NCBI GenBank assembly: GCA_012934845.2
Contig: WNNJ02000815.1
Location: forward strand, 62,001-126,000
Reading direction: 5' to 3'
DNA: 64,000 bases
Origin: Pomphorhynchus laevis
Taxonomy: Eukaryota > Acanthocephala > Palaeacanthocephala > Echinorhynchida > Pomphorhynchidae
Made by a program: the position numbers and the translations under genes. This document shows positions 11,331-22,267 of the stretch, one piece after another (position 1 is the first letter of the stretch; each line of letters opens with the position of its first letter). The notes beneath the pieces are model-generated. The model saw nothing but the letters and a program-made list of their open reading frames with translations, had not been told where the DNA came from and ran no database searches.

Positions 11331-12330
11331 GTTTTGTTGAGCCATGTCTGTTATTAATTTAATTGTTCGTGATCCCACTTGTTAACGAGCTTTTTGCTCA
11401 ACTAGTGAAGACAAAATAATAATAGTAGAAGTACACATCTTATATCATCCCAATTGATTTCCCACTATATGTCACTAAATCAGTAATCCAAAAATATGCC
11501 CAATTGATTGCATAGATGTATAATTTAATGTATAATCTATGTAATCTAATTCTTGCATTCTAGGCATATAAGAAATATCTGAAAGTATCAAACGAAATCA
11601 GTCAAAACGAATGTAATGGCGGAGATATTTTCACTAGCGGCGATAAGTATGCCATTCTCACAACCGAATTTTTGTAATTAGAAAAATTAAGTTGTGACCT
11701 AAAGTTTGATATATTGGCTTGAAATTTAGACAATTTTCGCTCGTGAAAACGCATTTGTCAAACAATACATTAGAAATATCTGTATAGATTTCTCTTATTA
11801 CCTGTGATGTATACTTAAGAAGAATATACACGGCCTTAATACACTTTGCAAAATTATATTTTCCATGTAGCAAATACATAAATCAACACGTTTTAGCTTT
11901 TTATCAAACCCACACCTAGGAATCAATGGCAAACCCAAATCCATGTATAAACAACATGTTGAATAAATTGAGTCATAAATTTTATGATAATCACCTTTTG
12001 TTATTCAAATATAACATCCACGCTTACGTATTCTCATATTCAAATTAACTCAGTTATGATTATTTCACGGGTAAATGTTTCAAAAATAGTAAATCTAATA
12101 TTCATTGGTTAAGATAAAACTTAATTAGATTTACAATCTGCAAAAATAATATTTAAAAGTAAATGTTATAATAAAAATATGTAAAATGTACATTTAAACT
12201 TTAGCCACATTTAACAAAGTACACAACATAGCATTTTTAATTCAAAAAATAATTCATATACATCTATTTTACTTCCTGGATTGTTCTATATTCTACAGTA
12301 TCTAAATATTAAGTGCCCTCGACCTTCAGT
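11331..12330. other. Non-coding AT-rich stretch
   Basis: No gene or recognisable repeat is supported on either strand. Open frames here (for example 11658-11879 minus) have composition typical of random AT-rich sequence. Confidence 0.5.
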
Positions 12331-12339
12331 CGCTACCTT

Positions 12340-13480
12340 ACTCTACAGCACTACTAGATCCAATGCCTATTCATTTCCTTAAACTCCTCCTTCCATCCAT
12401 GCCCTATTTCCTCCTTGCATCTGCTTTTAATTCGTTTATTTAAAATATTGTATTTCAACTCAATAAAAATCTGCCATTATCCGACTCCTACTGAAAAAAT
12501 CGTATTTAGACTCCTCACTTCATACATCATTCCGACCAATTTCTAACCTCCCGGCCATTTCCAAGCTTTTTAAACAACTTGTTCTAAGCCAAGTCATTTC
12601 TTATCTCAATGATCTACACAGAAAGCTTTGCAATGTCGTTATTTCTCTCTACTTGTTTGGCCTTTATTTTTGTAGATCACTCCATCCTACTCTATTGGCG
12701 TCGACAAAATTATAGTTTCTCCTATAGAATGATTCATTGGTTTGACTTATATCTTTGTGACGGTATATTTTCTATATTATCATACTCCTTCTACACATAT
12801 TTGTCTTCACTAGTTCATGGAGTTTCATAAAAAATCTATACTTGGCCCACTCTCCTACTAGTTGAGTTGTCACGCCTCATTACTTCCCATATTTTTCATT
12901 CAATTCAGAATGCTGGAGATGCCCTTCTTTACGTTCATGCAAGCATTGATCACATCACTGACATGTATCTTGCCTCGAAGAATTATATGTGTTCTATTTC
13001 ACAGTAACTTACCCCATTCGTATGTTTTTAAATACCGAAAAGTCAAGGTTCTTTAAGCTGCACCTTTGCAAATTGATCAAAATCAACTCCCCATATTCCT
13101 AAACTTAAATCCTCTTCAAGTAATTTATCATCTTAACTTTCTTTGTTTTTATTTTAATAACAGGCTATCACTTACACCTTTGGCTCGTCATAAAGTCCAC
13201 TCTTCCATAGTACTCATCAGAGACCTTCGACGCATTAGTAGACTAATAGATTTCCAATCATGTCTTAATCTTATCTCCGCCCTAATTTTCCCTACTATTG
13301 ACTATTGTATCAACACATTCGCTAAGCTCTAAAATTACCAGTTTACCTCTCCAATCTTTAACAATGTAATTCGTATACTTTTCCACCTTCGTCGTTTTGA
13401 CGGTATGTCCATTCAATTCCCCAAATTTCACTGATCTAATTTATCCCAATTTCAATATTTTAAGTTTAATTTTCAAATTC
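12340..13480 (+). mobile_element. Very decayed L2-like LINE RT
   Basis: Across three frames the plus strand follows the order of the family A/B RT: DPMPIHFLK, RPISNLPAISKLFKQLVL, VDHSILLYWRRQNYSFSYRM, a SILGP remnant of the QGS block, NAGDALLYVHASIDHITDMY in place of YADDILIYAHA, and a thumb with RLSLTPLARHKVHSS and RRISRLIDFQSCLNLISALI. Divergence from A and B is large, so this is an older related lineage. Many breaks are present. Confidence 0.65.
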
Positions 13481-13499
13481 ATAATATCCGCAGCCAACT

Positions 13500-14345
13500 T
13501 ATTTTCTTTGGTCAAAGAAGTGGAGAGAGTGAAGTAAAATATTTATTTAATCAAATTTTCAATAGCCTACTGCTATCATCTTCAGGAGTAAATGTTACAA
13601 AATATTTTTACAATTTAAGTATTTGCAAATACTTAAATAAATAAATAAATTTGTATTATTATTAAAACTGTCAACTGCATACTTCGCTTTGCGTAGAAGA
13701 ACAAAGACGTCAATTGTACGTTTTACATTGCACAGCGGATCAAACGACTAGATGTGCTCCTTATTAAAAATTACACGAAGAAAGAAAAATATACATATAA
13801 AACAACGAACAAATTATACAAAAAATATAATTACAATTATATAATATTTGTTATTAATTCAATATCTGGTTTATTATTGGGCGTCAGCATATTTCTATTT
13901 TTGTGCATTAAATAAGCTTCTTGTATTTTTCTTTCTAAAGCGTTGTTTCTACTGAAATAACTTGACTTTTTTCAAAATCTATTATATGGTTACTGTTCAA
14001 GGAGTAGTCTATTACATCCCCAGATTCTGTTCATCTCTTAATCGAGAATCTATGTTGGTCAATACGCTTAGACAATCCTTGCCCTGATTGACTAATATAG
14101 ATCTTATTACAATTATCACAAGGAATTTTATATACAACACCATCCTTGTTAAAATTAGGTTTATGTTCAAATATATTTTTTATTTTGGGCATTTTTTGAT
14201 TATATATGACAATGCTGGGGTGCCATTTCTAGAACGTTTAATGGGATTGCTCGTTTTGCCGTTCCATTTATCATTAATATAGGGTATACCTATATATTTT
14301 GTTTCAAGTTTTAGCCCTATCAATTTTGCCCTCGTACTATTTCCC
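13500..14345 (-). mobile_element. Penelope-like element remnant with C-terminal GIY-YIG
   Basis: On the minus strand a GIY-YIG endonuclease domain follows RT-end sequence: IGIPYINDKWNGKTSNPIKR, then GVVYKIPCDNCNKIYISQSG, then LSKRIDQHRFSIK and MHKNRNML. The order, with the EN after the RT end, is the common PLE layout. The EN motif reads YIS where the family has YIG. Downstream (13500-13620) is non-coding terminal sequence holding a hammerhead-like motif. The copy is an old fossil with several breaks. The RT core itself is not seen. Confidence 0.7.
13613..13638. repeat. 26-bp perfect palindrome
   Basis: The centre of tttaagtatttgcaaatact is a loop-free palindrome extending 13 bp each way. 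It lies in the terminal region of the PLE remnant and is followed by a short AAAT run. Confidence 0.9.
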
Positions 14346-14365
14346 ATGAAATATGATTTTTTGAT

Positions 14366-14450
14366 AGCCCAAGATTAGTTTATTTTTATTTTAAATAAAC
14401 TGTTTTTAAATAAAAACAGGGAAAACCAAAGGTGTCTATAGTCTTGGGCT
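14366..14450. repeat. Three-stem inverted-repeat cluster
   Basis: An outer 9-bp pair (agcccaaga at 14366-14374 with tcttgggct at 14442-14450) encloses two adjacent perfect hairpins: gtttattt/aaataaac (14378-14400) and ctgttttta/taaaaacag (14400-14419). The whole 85-nt stretch could fold as a three-way junction. It sits at the upstream edge of the PLE remnant, between it and the importin gene. Confidence 0.8.
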
Positions 14451-14744
14451 CTTGTTTACCCGAGCATTACATTTTATAGTGATTTTTTATTACGTTTTAT
14501 TGAATTTTAGATGTTCTTTGAAAATGAGGTCTGTAAATGATCGACAATTTTGAAAATAATAAGTCATTTAAATCAAATGCTGATATAACATTTTTATACC
14601 GTAAAATTATTAAAATACAAAAATACAAATCTTGCTACTGAGTTAATATTTACACATTTATAATTAGTCAATTTAGCATTTGCTTATAAAGTACAGGAAG
14701 GTGTATAATTTCACCAATGCATATAACAGAAAATTTAACATTTG

Positions 14745-17700
14745 TCAATCTTGTTTAGACGTCCAAGATCCCCTGACAATATCGGCAAATTCTCTAATAG
14801 CTTTAAGGCATTTTGAGCGACAATCTCTCTGTCTAGTTAAAATCATTATAAGTTTTTCTTTTTCCATATTAGTTGCTCTGAAGAACGCTTCATCTGCTAA
14901 CATACTTCTTAACCAGGTCGTTACCGGAATTGAATGTTCTGGTTTGGTTAGTGCCAGGAATGAGCGAAATACGGCATCCATACAAACTATAGGCGTTTTC
15001 AATAATATACAGTTAATTAAAATATTAAACAGCTGTTGTGAATACGACGAAAGCAATCTGGTGCCTCTGGGCATCCGTATCATTAATATAATACAGTCCG
15101 AACTTGCTTGAACAGCTGGTTGTTCCTTAAGTTGGATTCCATAAACCAGCATTTCCAATAACAATTGAAAAACATTATCTTGCAAGTTATCAATAAGAGA
15201 TGTGCGCACTTTTAGTATCTGATGTAAAAACAGAACAAAATCCACATAATAATCTGAATCCATGTTCTGGTAACTTTGCAATGAAATTGTAATAATGTGA
15301 CTGAACAGATTTCGGCTAATCACAGCAGATTGTTCCGTGAATTTTGGATTAGTTTTGACTAGTTGTCCAGTCTTTTTTGGTGATGATAACAAATGTGAAA
15401 GTAAACAGCATTGTCTAATAAAATTAAGAGTAAAAGAATTTAATTGTGTCTGCTTGTCAAGTATTAGTGCCGATATACGAGGCAAAAATGGCTCAAACTT
15501 TTCTTCAAGGAAAGCTAGAAATCTGGAAAATATTTCCATACAAAGTTTAAATATTTTATCAGTACATTGCTTTGATTCCGCGATATTAACTAATATGGGT
15601 AATAAGCCATTTAGTAGAAGAGCGCAACTTTCGGTCAACTTTTCTCGTAGTGTAGCGTTGTATTCTTCGATTGGTGTTGTAAACGAACATACGAAGCTTG
15701 AAATCAATGAAAAATCGAACATTAGGTCTTTTTGCTCTTCTGCAGTCATATCACCACTTTTCGACAGCTGATCAAATAATCTCCTTATAAACGGTGCTAT
15801 TACGGCTTCAAAACAGCTTATTAACGATTCTACTGGACTTACAAACGATAAGGCGTAGCCAATTATAGCCATACATCGAGATCGATCAATCTGCTCATAT
15901 TTCGGGTCATCAATAATTTCCGCGCATTTAGACGAAATCAATTCAGCAAGATCGACAAGATGTTCCCGGTTTTCACGAGCAATGGAACGTAACGACATTG
16001 TTGCATGCATTGTAAAAGCAGGGTTCTTTAAATATTTTAAACAGAAAAGGACACAGTACGTCAGACACTGCTTATTGCACACAACTGCTTCCGCTAGCTG
16101 GCCGGCAAAGATAATACCGGTAACGAGATAGCGTTCGTCTAGCTCGAAATTCAAAGTTGGCATTAATTCTAGTATCCAATTAACAATATATTCTTCGACG
16201 TCTTCCTGCTCTATAAGCGATCCTAGCAAGTATAAACACGCTTCCTGATACGACCAACTTGCATAATGCACAGCACATTGCATACATCCAACTAAGATGT
16301 TGAAGACATTATGCTTTAGGATACAAATACTAAAATTAATGATATCACTGATATTAATCCTGTAGATACGAAACAGTTCCAGCTCCTCAGCATTCAGTTC
16401 ACTGTTCGATAATGGATAACAACATTTTTTTACCATTGCTCGCACCCCGCTCACAAAATATTGACACACTTCATCTACCAATGGGCTATTCTTTAACGAA
16501 CGTTCACTAAATGCCGATAGCTCAAATTCATCTTCAGGGTTCTCTTGGTCTAATTCGTCCTCTGACCTGTCAAACAAGCAATTTTCAGACTCTGTTCCTG
16601 TATCAATACATAATTCGTCAGTAATCGCATACCAGCTACTCAAAGTTAATTCCGAAACCCTCTCTTCGTACGGAAACTGTCCAGGAAAGGCCACACACTC
16701 AATAAGCAAATTGAAAACCGCCATACGTGTCGATACACTACAATCTGATGATATTAGACAGCTTGAATGTATTTCAACGAATTGCGTAAACACCTTAACC
16801 AATCGTACCAAATAATCCATGTAATCGTCATCAACTGGAGTTTCGAGCGTTGCTGCTATACGTATGATCGAACTGAACTGTAAAATACGAGGTAATATTT
16901 CATGGATCCATATTCGGTTTGAATATTGAACCAAGCCGCGAGTGCTTATCAATTCGCCAATGCAATCACAAGCATTCTCGCTAAGGTCTATATCCCTGTT
17001 CTGTCTTAAGGAAGCAAACATAAAATCAAGTAACTTAGGTGTGTATAGGCTAATATCAACTCCTAAACGTGCCCAACTACTTAGACACTGCAGTTCACTG
17101 TCGTTACCTTGAAGATTCTGCTCAATCAATTCAAATACATAAGCTGCACTACCGACTAGAATATGATTTTGACTGTTTTCATGAATAGATGTTTGTTGGT
17201 GAGATTTCAGTTCCTCTGCGAATAGTCCTAAAAGTTTACATACTGTTTGATGAATAACGGTGTGTGATAATTGCTGAGAACAGCTCGCCAAAATCAAACA
17301 TATATCCTCGATTGGATTGGGCCATTGACCATCTGAATTCATTTTCATTGCCAAACGCACTAGAGCGACGCAAAGTCGAGTATACACATGACTTGGCGGT
17401 GTATCCTTGACCGCTTCGTTACTACATTCTGGTGAGCTATCACATGCGTATCTGGATATGTAAGTTACGAGATCAGATCTAACTTGTATTCGTTCTTCCA
17501 ATCCTATTTTATGTGATAGTCTAGCGATTCTACTGAATATTACAGACGCACCGAAAAATTGAACGTTAGGGTGTGTATTCGTGGGATCCAACATTAGTGA
17601 GCACAGATTCCATGCAATATCAGATGTTAATAGACGCTCGTATGTTTCTTGATTCTCCTTAGTTGGGGAATGGTAAAATTGAGTGAGAACATTGGAAACA

Positions 17701-17765
17701 TATTCAATCTGAGATGCAGTAGAATCATTTATGGTCGGCATGTCCATTGATATGACAGAATTCAT
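14745..17765 (-). CDS. IPO13: Importin-13-like nuclear transport receptor
   Basis: This 1006-residue protein is a karyopherin-beta of the importin-13/transportin-3 group. In animals importin 13 carries cargoes such as MAGO-Y14 and UBC9 into the nucleus and exports eIF1A, working with Ran. Matches to recalled human IPO13 include VQFFGASVIFSRIARLSHKI near residue 60 (human VQYFGAS...), YTRLCVALVRLAM, LTLSSWYAITDEL, LELFRIYRINISDII near residue 468 and the C-terminal WLRSMLADEAF...REFADIVRGSW. Human IPO13 is about 963 residues. The extra length includes an acidic linker (about residues 385-420, SEDELDQENPEDEFE). I start at the ATG at 17765, because the upstream in-frame codons lie in an intron with good splice signals. 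No internal intron is needed. Transportin-3 is the main alternative. Confidence 0.9.
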   Translation of the reverse strand: MNSVISMDMPTINDSTASQIEYVSNVLTQFYHSPTKENQETYERLLTSDIAWNLCSLMLDPTNTHPNVQFFGASVIFSRIARLSHKIGLEERIQVRSDLVTYISRYACDSSPECSNEAVKDTPPSHVYTRLCVALVRLAMKMNSDGQWPNPIEDICLILASCSQQLSHTVIHQTVCKLLGLFAEELKSHQQTSIHENSQNHILVGSAAYVFELIEQNLQGNDSELQCLSSWARLGVDISLYTPKLLDFMFASLRQNRDIDLSENACDCIGELISTRGLVQYSNRIWIHEILPRILQFSSIIRIAATLETPVDDDYMDYLVRLVKVFTQFVEIHSSCLISSDCSVSTRMAVFNLLIECVAFPGQFPYEERVSELTLSSWYAITDELCIDTGTESENCLFDRSEDELDQENPEDEFELSAFSERSLKNSPLVDEVCQYFVSGVRAMVKKCCYPLSNSELNAEELELFRIYRINISDIINFSICILKHNVFNILVGCMQCAVHYASWSYQEACLYLLGSLIEQEDVEEYIVNWILELMPTLNFELDERYLVTGIIFAGQLAEAVVCNKQCLTYCVLFCLKYLKNPAFTMHATMSLRSIARENREHLVDLAELISSKCAEIIDDPKYEQIDRSRCMAIIGYALSFVSPVESLISCFEAVIAPFIRRLFDQLSKSGDMTAEEQKDLMFDFSLISSFVCSFTTPIEEYNATLREKLTESCALLLNGLLPILVNIAESKQCTDKIFKLCMEIFSRFLAFLEEKFEPFLPRISALILDKQTQLNSFTLNFIRQCCLLSHLLSSPKKTGQLVKTNPKFTEQSAVISRNLFSHIITISLQSYQNMDSDYYVDFVLFLHQILKVRTSLIDNLQDNVFQLLLEMLVYGIQLKEQPAVQASSDCIILMIRMPRGTRLLSSYSQQLFNILINCILLKTPIVCMDAVFRSFLALTKPEHSIPVTTWLRSMLADEAFFRATNMEKEKLIMILTRQRDCRSKCLKAIREFADIVRGSWTSKQD

Positions 17766-17848
17766 CTGAAAGTTAAATATATTATAAGTAAAAGCTTTAT
17801 TAATAAATTGTTTAAACCTTATGCCAAGTAGTATAGATGACAACATAC
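17766..17848 (-). other. IPO13: 83-bp intron in the 5' region of the importin-13 gene
   Basis: On the minus strand the exon end AG is followed by GTATGT at 17848, and a pyrimidine-rich tract ending CTTTCAG lies directly before the ATG of the long frame at 17765. Removing this intron joins a 5' UTR exon ending at 17849 to an exon whose first three bases are the start codon. The preceding exon ends with ATG GAT GAT TAG (17860-17849), a three-codon upstream ORF whose stop is the last triplet before the splice junction. The splice signals are seen and splicing itself is inferred. Confidence 0.7.
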
Positions 17849-17879
17849 CTAATCATCCATCACGTTTATATAACTGTTA

Positions 17880-20470
17880 CAGATGTGTTGATAGATATTC
17901 TTAATTGTAGTGAAAACTTGATATCAAAAACTTTATTGCAGAGATCACCAAACTTTAACATTATATACAAAGTAAAATTACTTGAATTACTTTTACTTAT
18001 ATATATTGTATAACAATATATTGCTTATAACAATATATATTGGTTATGTTGTATAACCAATATTATTGAATGTTCTTCACCCTCACGAATATATATAGCG
18101 ATTTTTCGCAATAACAATATATATAATTTTAAATCCGATTGTGTATATATAAATCTATATATAAATCCGATATATACATATATTTTTTCATATATATTTT
18201 ATATATGCAAGGTTAGTGATCTTTTCGTCGAATCCTTTCAAGTATCCAACGAACGACGCGATGCAGCAACAAGTGAATCGCCTGATTTTGATGGAGATGG
18301 TATGATAAGCAAGTTTCCAGTTCACGGGCTTTTTGCCAAACTTAAGAAATTTATCGGAAATGCTCTTTTCAAAAGTCACGTAGGTAGCCGAAACGTCATC
18401 GAGATGGCCCATACTACTGATGAGCGCTGCCAGTCATCTCTGACGTCATGTTGTGACGAATAGTATGCTGATTATTGAGTGTAGTCCAGTAAAGTAACGA
18501 CATCAGCTTTTAACATCCTACCGCATTCAAATGGAATCCTGGACCGTTGTTTTTCAAGCAACTTTAATGTAAACCGTTATATATGTATATATACAACATA
18601 TATTGATTTCACCACTAATTTATAGACATTATTGCTGAATGTGACAAACTTATTGCAATTTAAATTATTTATGCTCATCAAATATTTGTTCTGTTGAAAT
18701 ATTGAAATATTAAAAATAAATCATTTTAATTGGTGGGTGTGGGATTTTAATTTAACTGAATATTTATTAGTGCTAGCCATTAAATATGATCGAATCATGC
18801 CAGTACACTTTGGAATGATTTGCTATATTGCGTATTAAAAGAACGACGATCGAACTCAATAAATATATATAACGAAATATCATTAATTAATACTAAAAAT
18901 GGAATTCAACCATTACAATAATGTAAAAAACTTAGGATATATGCTGGCATCTATGAAGGACAATGAAGTATAAGACTTAATATGCTGGTATTTATAAAAA
19001 TTTTACATGCACATTTCCGCATATATCGCGAAAAATGCACATCTGTAGATGTAAAATTACACCAAATGATAGTGTCAGTCCTGCTATGTCAAAGTCCAGT
19101 AGTTGTACAAACAAATCTAAATAATATTGATGCACTATTAATTGTCTGTTGTTGCTAAAATCAGTTTGGAAATTAACGGATCGATAAAGCCGTTTGCTTT
19201 ACGATTCTGTCGCATCATTTTTTTTGATACGGTCGCACCAATTTCAAACTTTTGTGGAAACGATTGAGTATATCAAAATACAGCATTTTAAAGTTTAGAC
19301 AATGTTTCAATTTTTTTTAAATCAAAAACTATTATCTAGAATATATTAAAACACAACGAGATTATAAGTATATAGATGATAATATAGTTGTAGTGGAGTT
19401 TTGATGCTAAATAGCCCACATGTTGAGATAAATAGTCGAATGTTGCAGCTAAATATAGATTTACTATAATAAAACTATCTATTAACGGGTGAAAACTGTC
19501 AAATCGAAAATGGACGTTAGTTAAATAAATGTTGATACATAAAAAAGATTGAATTTTGGTGCATTAGGATTATCACAATGTGACATGTGTGTGCACTTTA
19601 AATGTGCATCAAAAAATATCTACGATATTTCATAACTCGTCACAATTATATTATAAAGGTTTAACATCATTGCAGATTGATCATAATTTATTGCAATTCA
19701 TGCATTTAGCTTGGATCATTAGCATTCATTAATAAGAAAGCAACTATAAATTATATTCCAACCAGCGATGTCGCATAAGGATCACATCACGTGTGGATAA
19801 AACGTAAAAATGTGATAAAGATAATAAATTTACTAATATTAGCAAAATAATGTGACAAGAAAACACCTATTTTATGTGCTAATCTATAAAGAAAACAATA
19901 AATCGTGTAGATGTGGACTTAATGGAATTTATAATTTAACAGTTACTTAAAAGGCAACTGCGAATTTAATGTTTATAATTTACAAATTTATTAAATTCGG
20001 CAATAAAATACTTTATACATTCAGCAAAGCATTTTGGACATCACAAATAAATGAAAATAATATTATATAATGAATCGTTAATTGATTAATTAATCAATAA
20101 TTTGTTAATAAATCGATAATTGGCTAAAGAATCGGTAGATATTTATGATTAACAAAATATGGCCATATTTTAGATATGGAAACATTTTAGATATTTCTAA
20201 TTAACAAAATATAGCCATATTCAGTCGATAATATGATTTTATTAATATACTGCGAATAGAACTTAAATTTTAACTTAAATACATGATTTCTATCAAAATA
20301 TAATTTATTTTTATCTTTCCCTAGAAAAATTAATTGATATTAGAAATATAAAGATATGCTGTAATAATTACTATGCTAAATCTACTAAACAAATCGTTTA
20401 TGGAATTATTTAAAAATGATACATTCATACGTAAATTTAATCGCTTAGTGAATAGTATATTTGAATTTTC
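17880..20470. other. AT-rich intergenic stretch
   Basis: No gene is supported. TA-rich low-complexity sequence fills 17990-18210. A more complex island at 18200-18560 holds GGTAGCC-GAAACGTC (18383-18397) and CTGATGA (18417-18423), a hammerhead-like combination in permuted order. A phrase containing attaacaaaatat and gccatatt is repeated with a spacing of about 56 bp at 20150-20220. Confidence 0.5.
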
Positions 20471-20473
20471 TGT

Positions 20474-20740
20474 TATTATTTTGATACAACGTCAGTTATT
20501 TATTAGTCAACTCATAAATCAAATCAGCTAACTGAGTCTACGTATTTAATATAATTATAAACTAAACAAAACATAATAATGCTAAATCAAAAAGTAATAA
20601 TTAAATAATAAAATAAATAATTGTTTTTAGATTTTCTATAATTTAAATCAAGTTAAAATAAAAAATCGAAATTTAAAATAAACATCATTTTTATGAATTG
20701 ACTAATAAATAAGAGACGTTGTATCAGAATAATAATTAGA
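20474..20740. mobile_element. Short terminal-inverted-repeat element (MITE-like), copy 1
   Basis: About 250 bp bounded by inverted repeats of roughly 35 bp: the left end reads ttgatacaacgtcagttatt and the right end is its inverse (gagacgttgtatcagaa). It is non-coding and AT-rich, with internal landmarks tacgtagactcagttagctg in inverse orientation. Three partial copies lie within 2 kb. No transposase is seen in the window, so it would be non-autonomous. Exact target duplications cannot be fixed in this AT-rich context. Confidence 0.75.
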
Positions 20741-20879
20741 GGTCATCAGGAGGAACTGCTATGCTATCAGGTTTCGGCCCCTAACTCCTCTACCCAACAT
20801 AGCAGCGGGGCCAAATACATGCTAATGATGTATTTCCTCTAATAAAACTATCTAATATCTTATTCTAATACAAAGTATA

Positions 20880-21056
20880 TTATTTATTATCCATCCATAA
20901 AAATTTGCCACTTAAGAGTTTAAATTTATTCTTTATATTATTGTGTTGATTTATATATTTTACTATTTTCTGCTTGATGTTATTTTTATAGTAACCTAGT
21001 TTAAAATATGTATCTATTAAATTGTTAAAATGATTTTGAAGAAAGCCAATATCATT
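20880..21056 (-). mobile_element. Penelope-like element fragment (RT 3' region)
   Basis: The reverse complement matches the plus-strand PLE sequence at 25310-25480 almost base for base (encoding NDIGFLQYHLNNLIDTYFKL and KQKIVKYINQHNNIKNKF). It is a short piece of the same element, cut at 21056 where a MITE-like copy begins. Confidence 0.75.
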
Positions 21057-21243
21057 ACATAAAAATTGACTTTTATTTTAAATTTCAATTTTTTATTTAA
21101 CTTGATTTAAATTATAAAAAATCTAAAAACAATTATTAATTTTATTATTTAATTATTAAATTTTGATTTAGCATTATTATGTTTTGTTTATTTTATAATT
21201 ACATATTCAATACGTAGACTCAGTTAGCTGATATGATTCTTTA
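21057..21243. mobile_element. MITE-like element, partial copy 2
   Basis: Shares the interior of copy 1 (tttaacttgatttaaattat through tacgtagactcagttagctg) but lacks the outer inverted repeats. It directly follows the PLE fragment at 20880-21056, so one was cut by or inserted into the other. Confidence 0.75.
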
Positions 21244-21287
21244 CCCTTTTCACTCCTCATTATTTCACTCCTATCCTTATTCTGATA

Positions 21288-21486
21288 CAACGTCTGTTAT
21301 TTATTAGTCAATTCATAAAAATGACGTTTATTTTAAATTCCAATTTTTTATTTTAACTTGATTTAAATTATAGAAAATCTAAAAACAATTATTAATTTTA
21401 TTATTTAATTATAAAAAATTTTGATTTAGCATTATTACGTTTATTTTATAATTATATTAAATACGTAGACTCAGTTAGCTGATTTG
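21288..21486. mobile_element. MITE-like element, copy 3
   Basis: Begins with tctgatacaacgtctgttat and runs in the same orientation as copy 2 to the cagttagctgatttgatt landmark. The last 35 bp or so (the second inverted repeat of copy 1) are missing. Confidence 0.8.
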
Positions 21487-21489
21487 ATT

Positions 21490-22265
21490 GTTCATGTTTT
21501 TATAAAATGCTGGAGTAGAAGGCGACAGAACAGCCATCTTTACTCAATGTCCAACGAAACAAATCAGGAAGCGTTTCAACAACAAAAATTGAGTTTTTAT
21601 CATTTGGTCGGCTTCATAAATTATCATCATGTGAATTCTTTAATCCTAGATGCAGCACTGTACACTACAATCAGCGTAGGTGGACCTCATCAGCAGTGAG
21701 CCTACGCCTACCTTTCGTGTTTCGGTCCTTTAATGATCTGCTGAAATTTTCCTCTGCTGCCTTTCTGTAAAAACAAACGATACAGTTTGTAAGGTACACA
21801 AAGTTGAGTTTTTAATTATAGCGATTTAAATTGTTTCGGCCAACGCACCTTCGGGTCATCGAAAGAATTTAAAGCGTCTTAAGATAGTGAGAAATATGAG
21901 CGAACGGTCAAATGAGATCTGAAAATTTCAGAATTCATTGAGTAGTACGTAAACATTATTCGATTTAAATTTTTCTTATCACTCGGCGGCTTTATCAGCA
22001 ATAACGGTTACATTATTTTAGGATCAAATATAATATTAACATAGCTTGATAACCAAGAATCATTACCAACTTCGGACCGTGTGTGATTTTCGCAGGATTA
22101 AGATTGAGGCCATACTTTTTGATCATTCTCATAAATTTATCGAAATTTAAAACGTGATCCACGTGTGTAACACCGGCAAAGTACATGAAGACAACTTGGA
22201 GGTTTTTTCTCAATTAAAAATTATTGAATTTTTAAATTTTTATAAATTTAAAAATAACCTGATAA
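21490..22265. other. Unassigned stretch with a GGCCGAAAC motif
   Basis: No gene is supported, and the open frames are short and without recognisable motifs. On the minus strand at about 21833-21862, GATGACC, a spacer and TTGGCCGAAAC resemble the stem II and GAAA part of hammerhead motifs near PLE copies at 25.5 kb. This may be another PLE terminus, but no coding part is attached. Confidence 0.4.
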
Positions 22266-22267
22266 TT

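Noticed and set aside
14680-15771. Plus-strand open frames of 143-144 codons
   Set aside because: They run antisense to the importin-13 coding region, have no recognisable domain and are explained by codon composition of the real gene.
17846-17846. Upstream Met giving a 1033-residue importin
   Set aside because: The extra 27 codons lie between a good donor (GTATGT) and acceptor (CTTTCAG). The residues are not like any importin N-terminus, so I use the ATG at 17765.
18030-18060. Small TA-rich palindromes as regulatory sites
   Set aside because: Low-complexity TATA-type sequence produces such pairings by chance.
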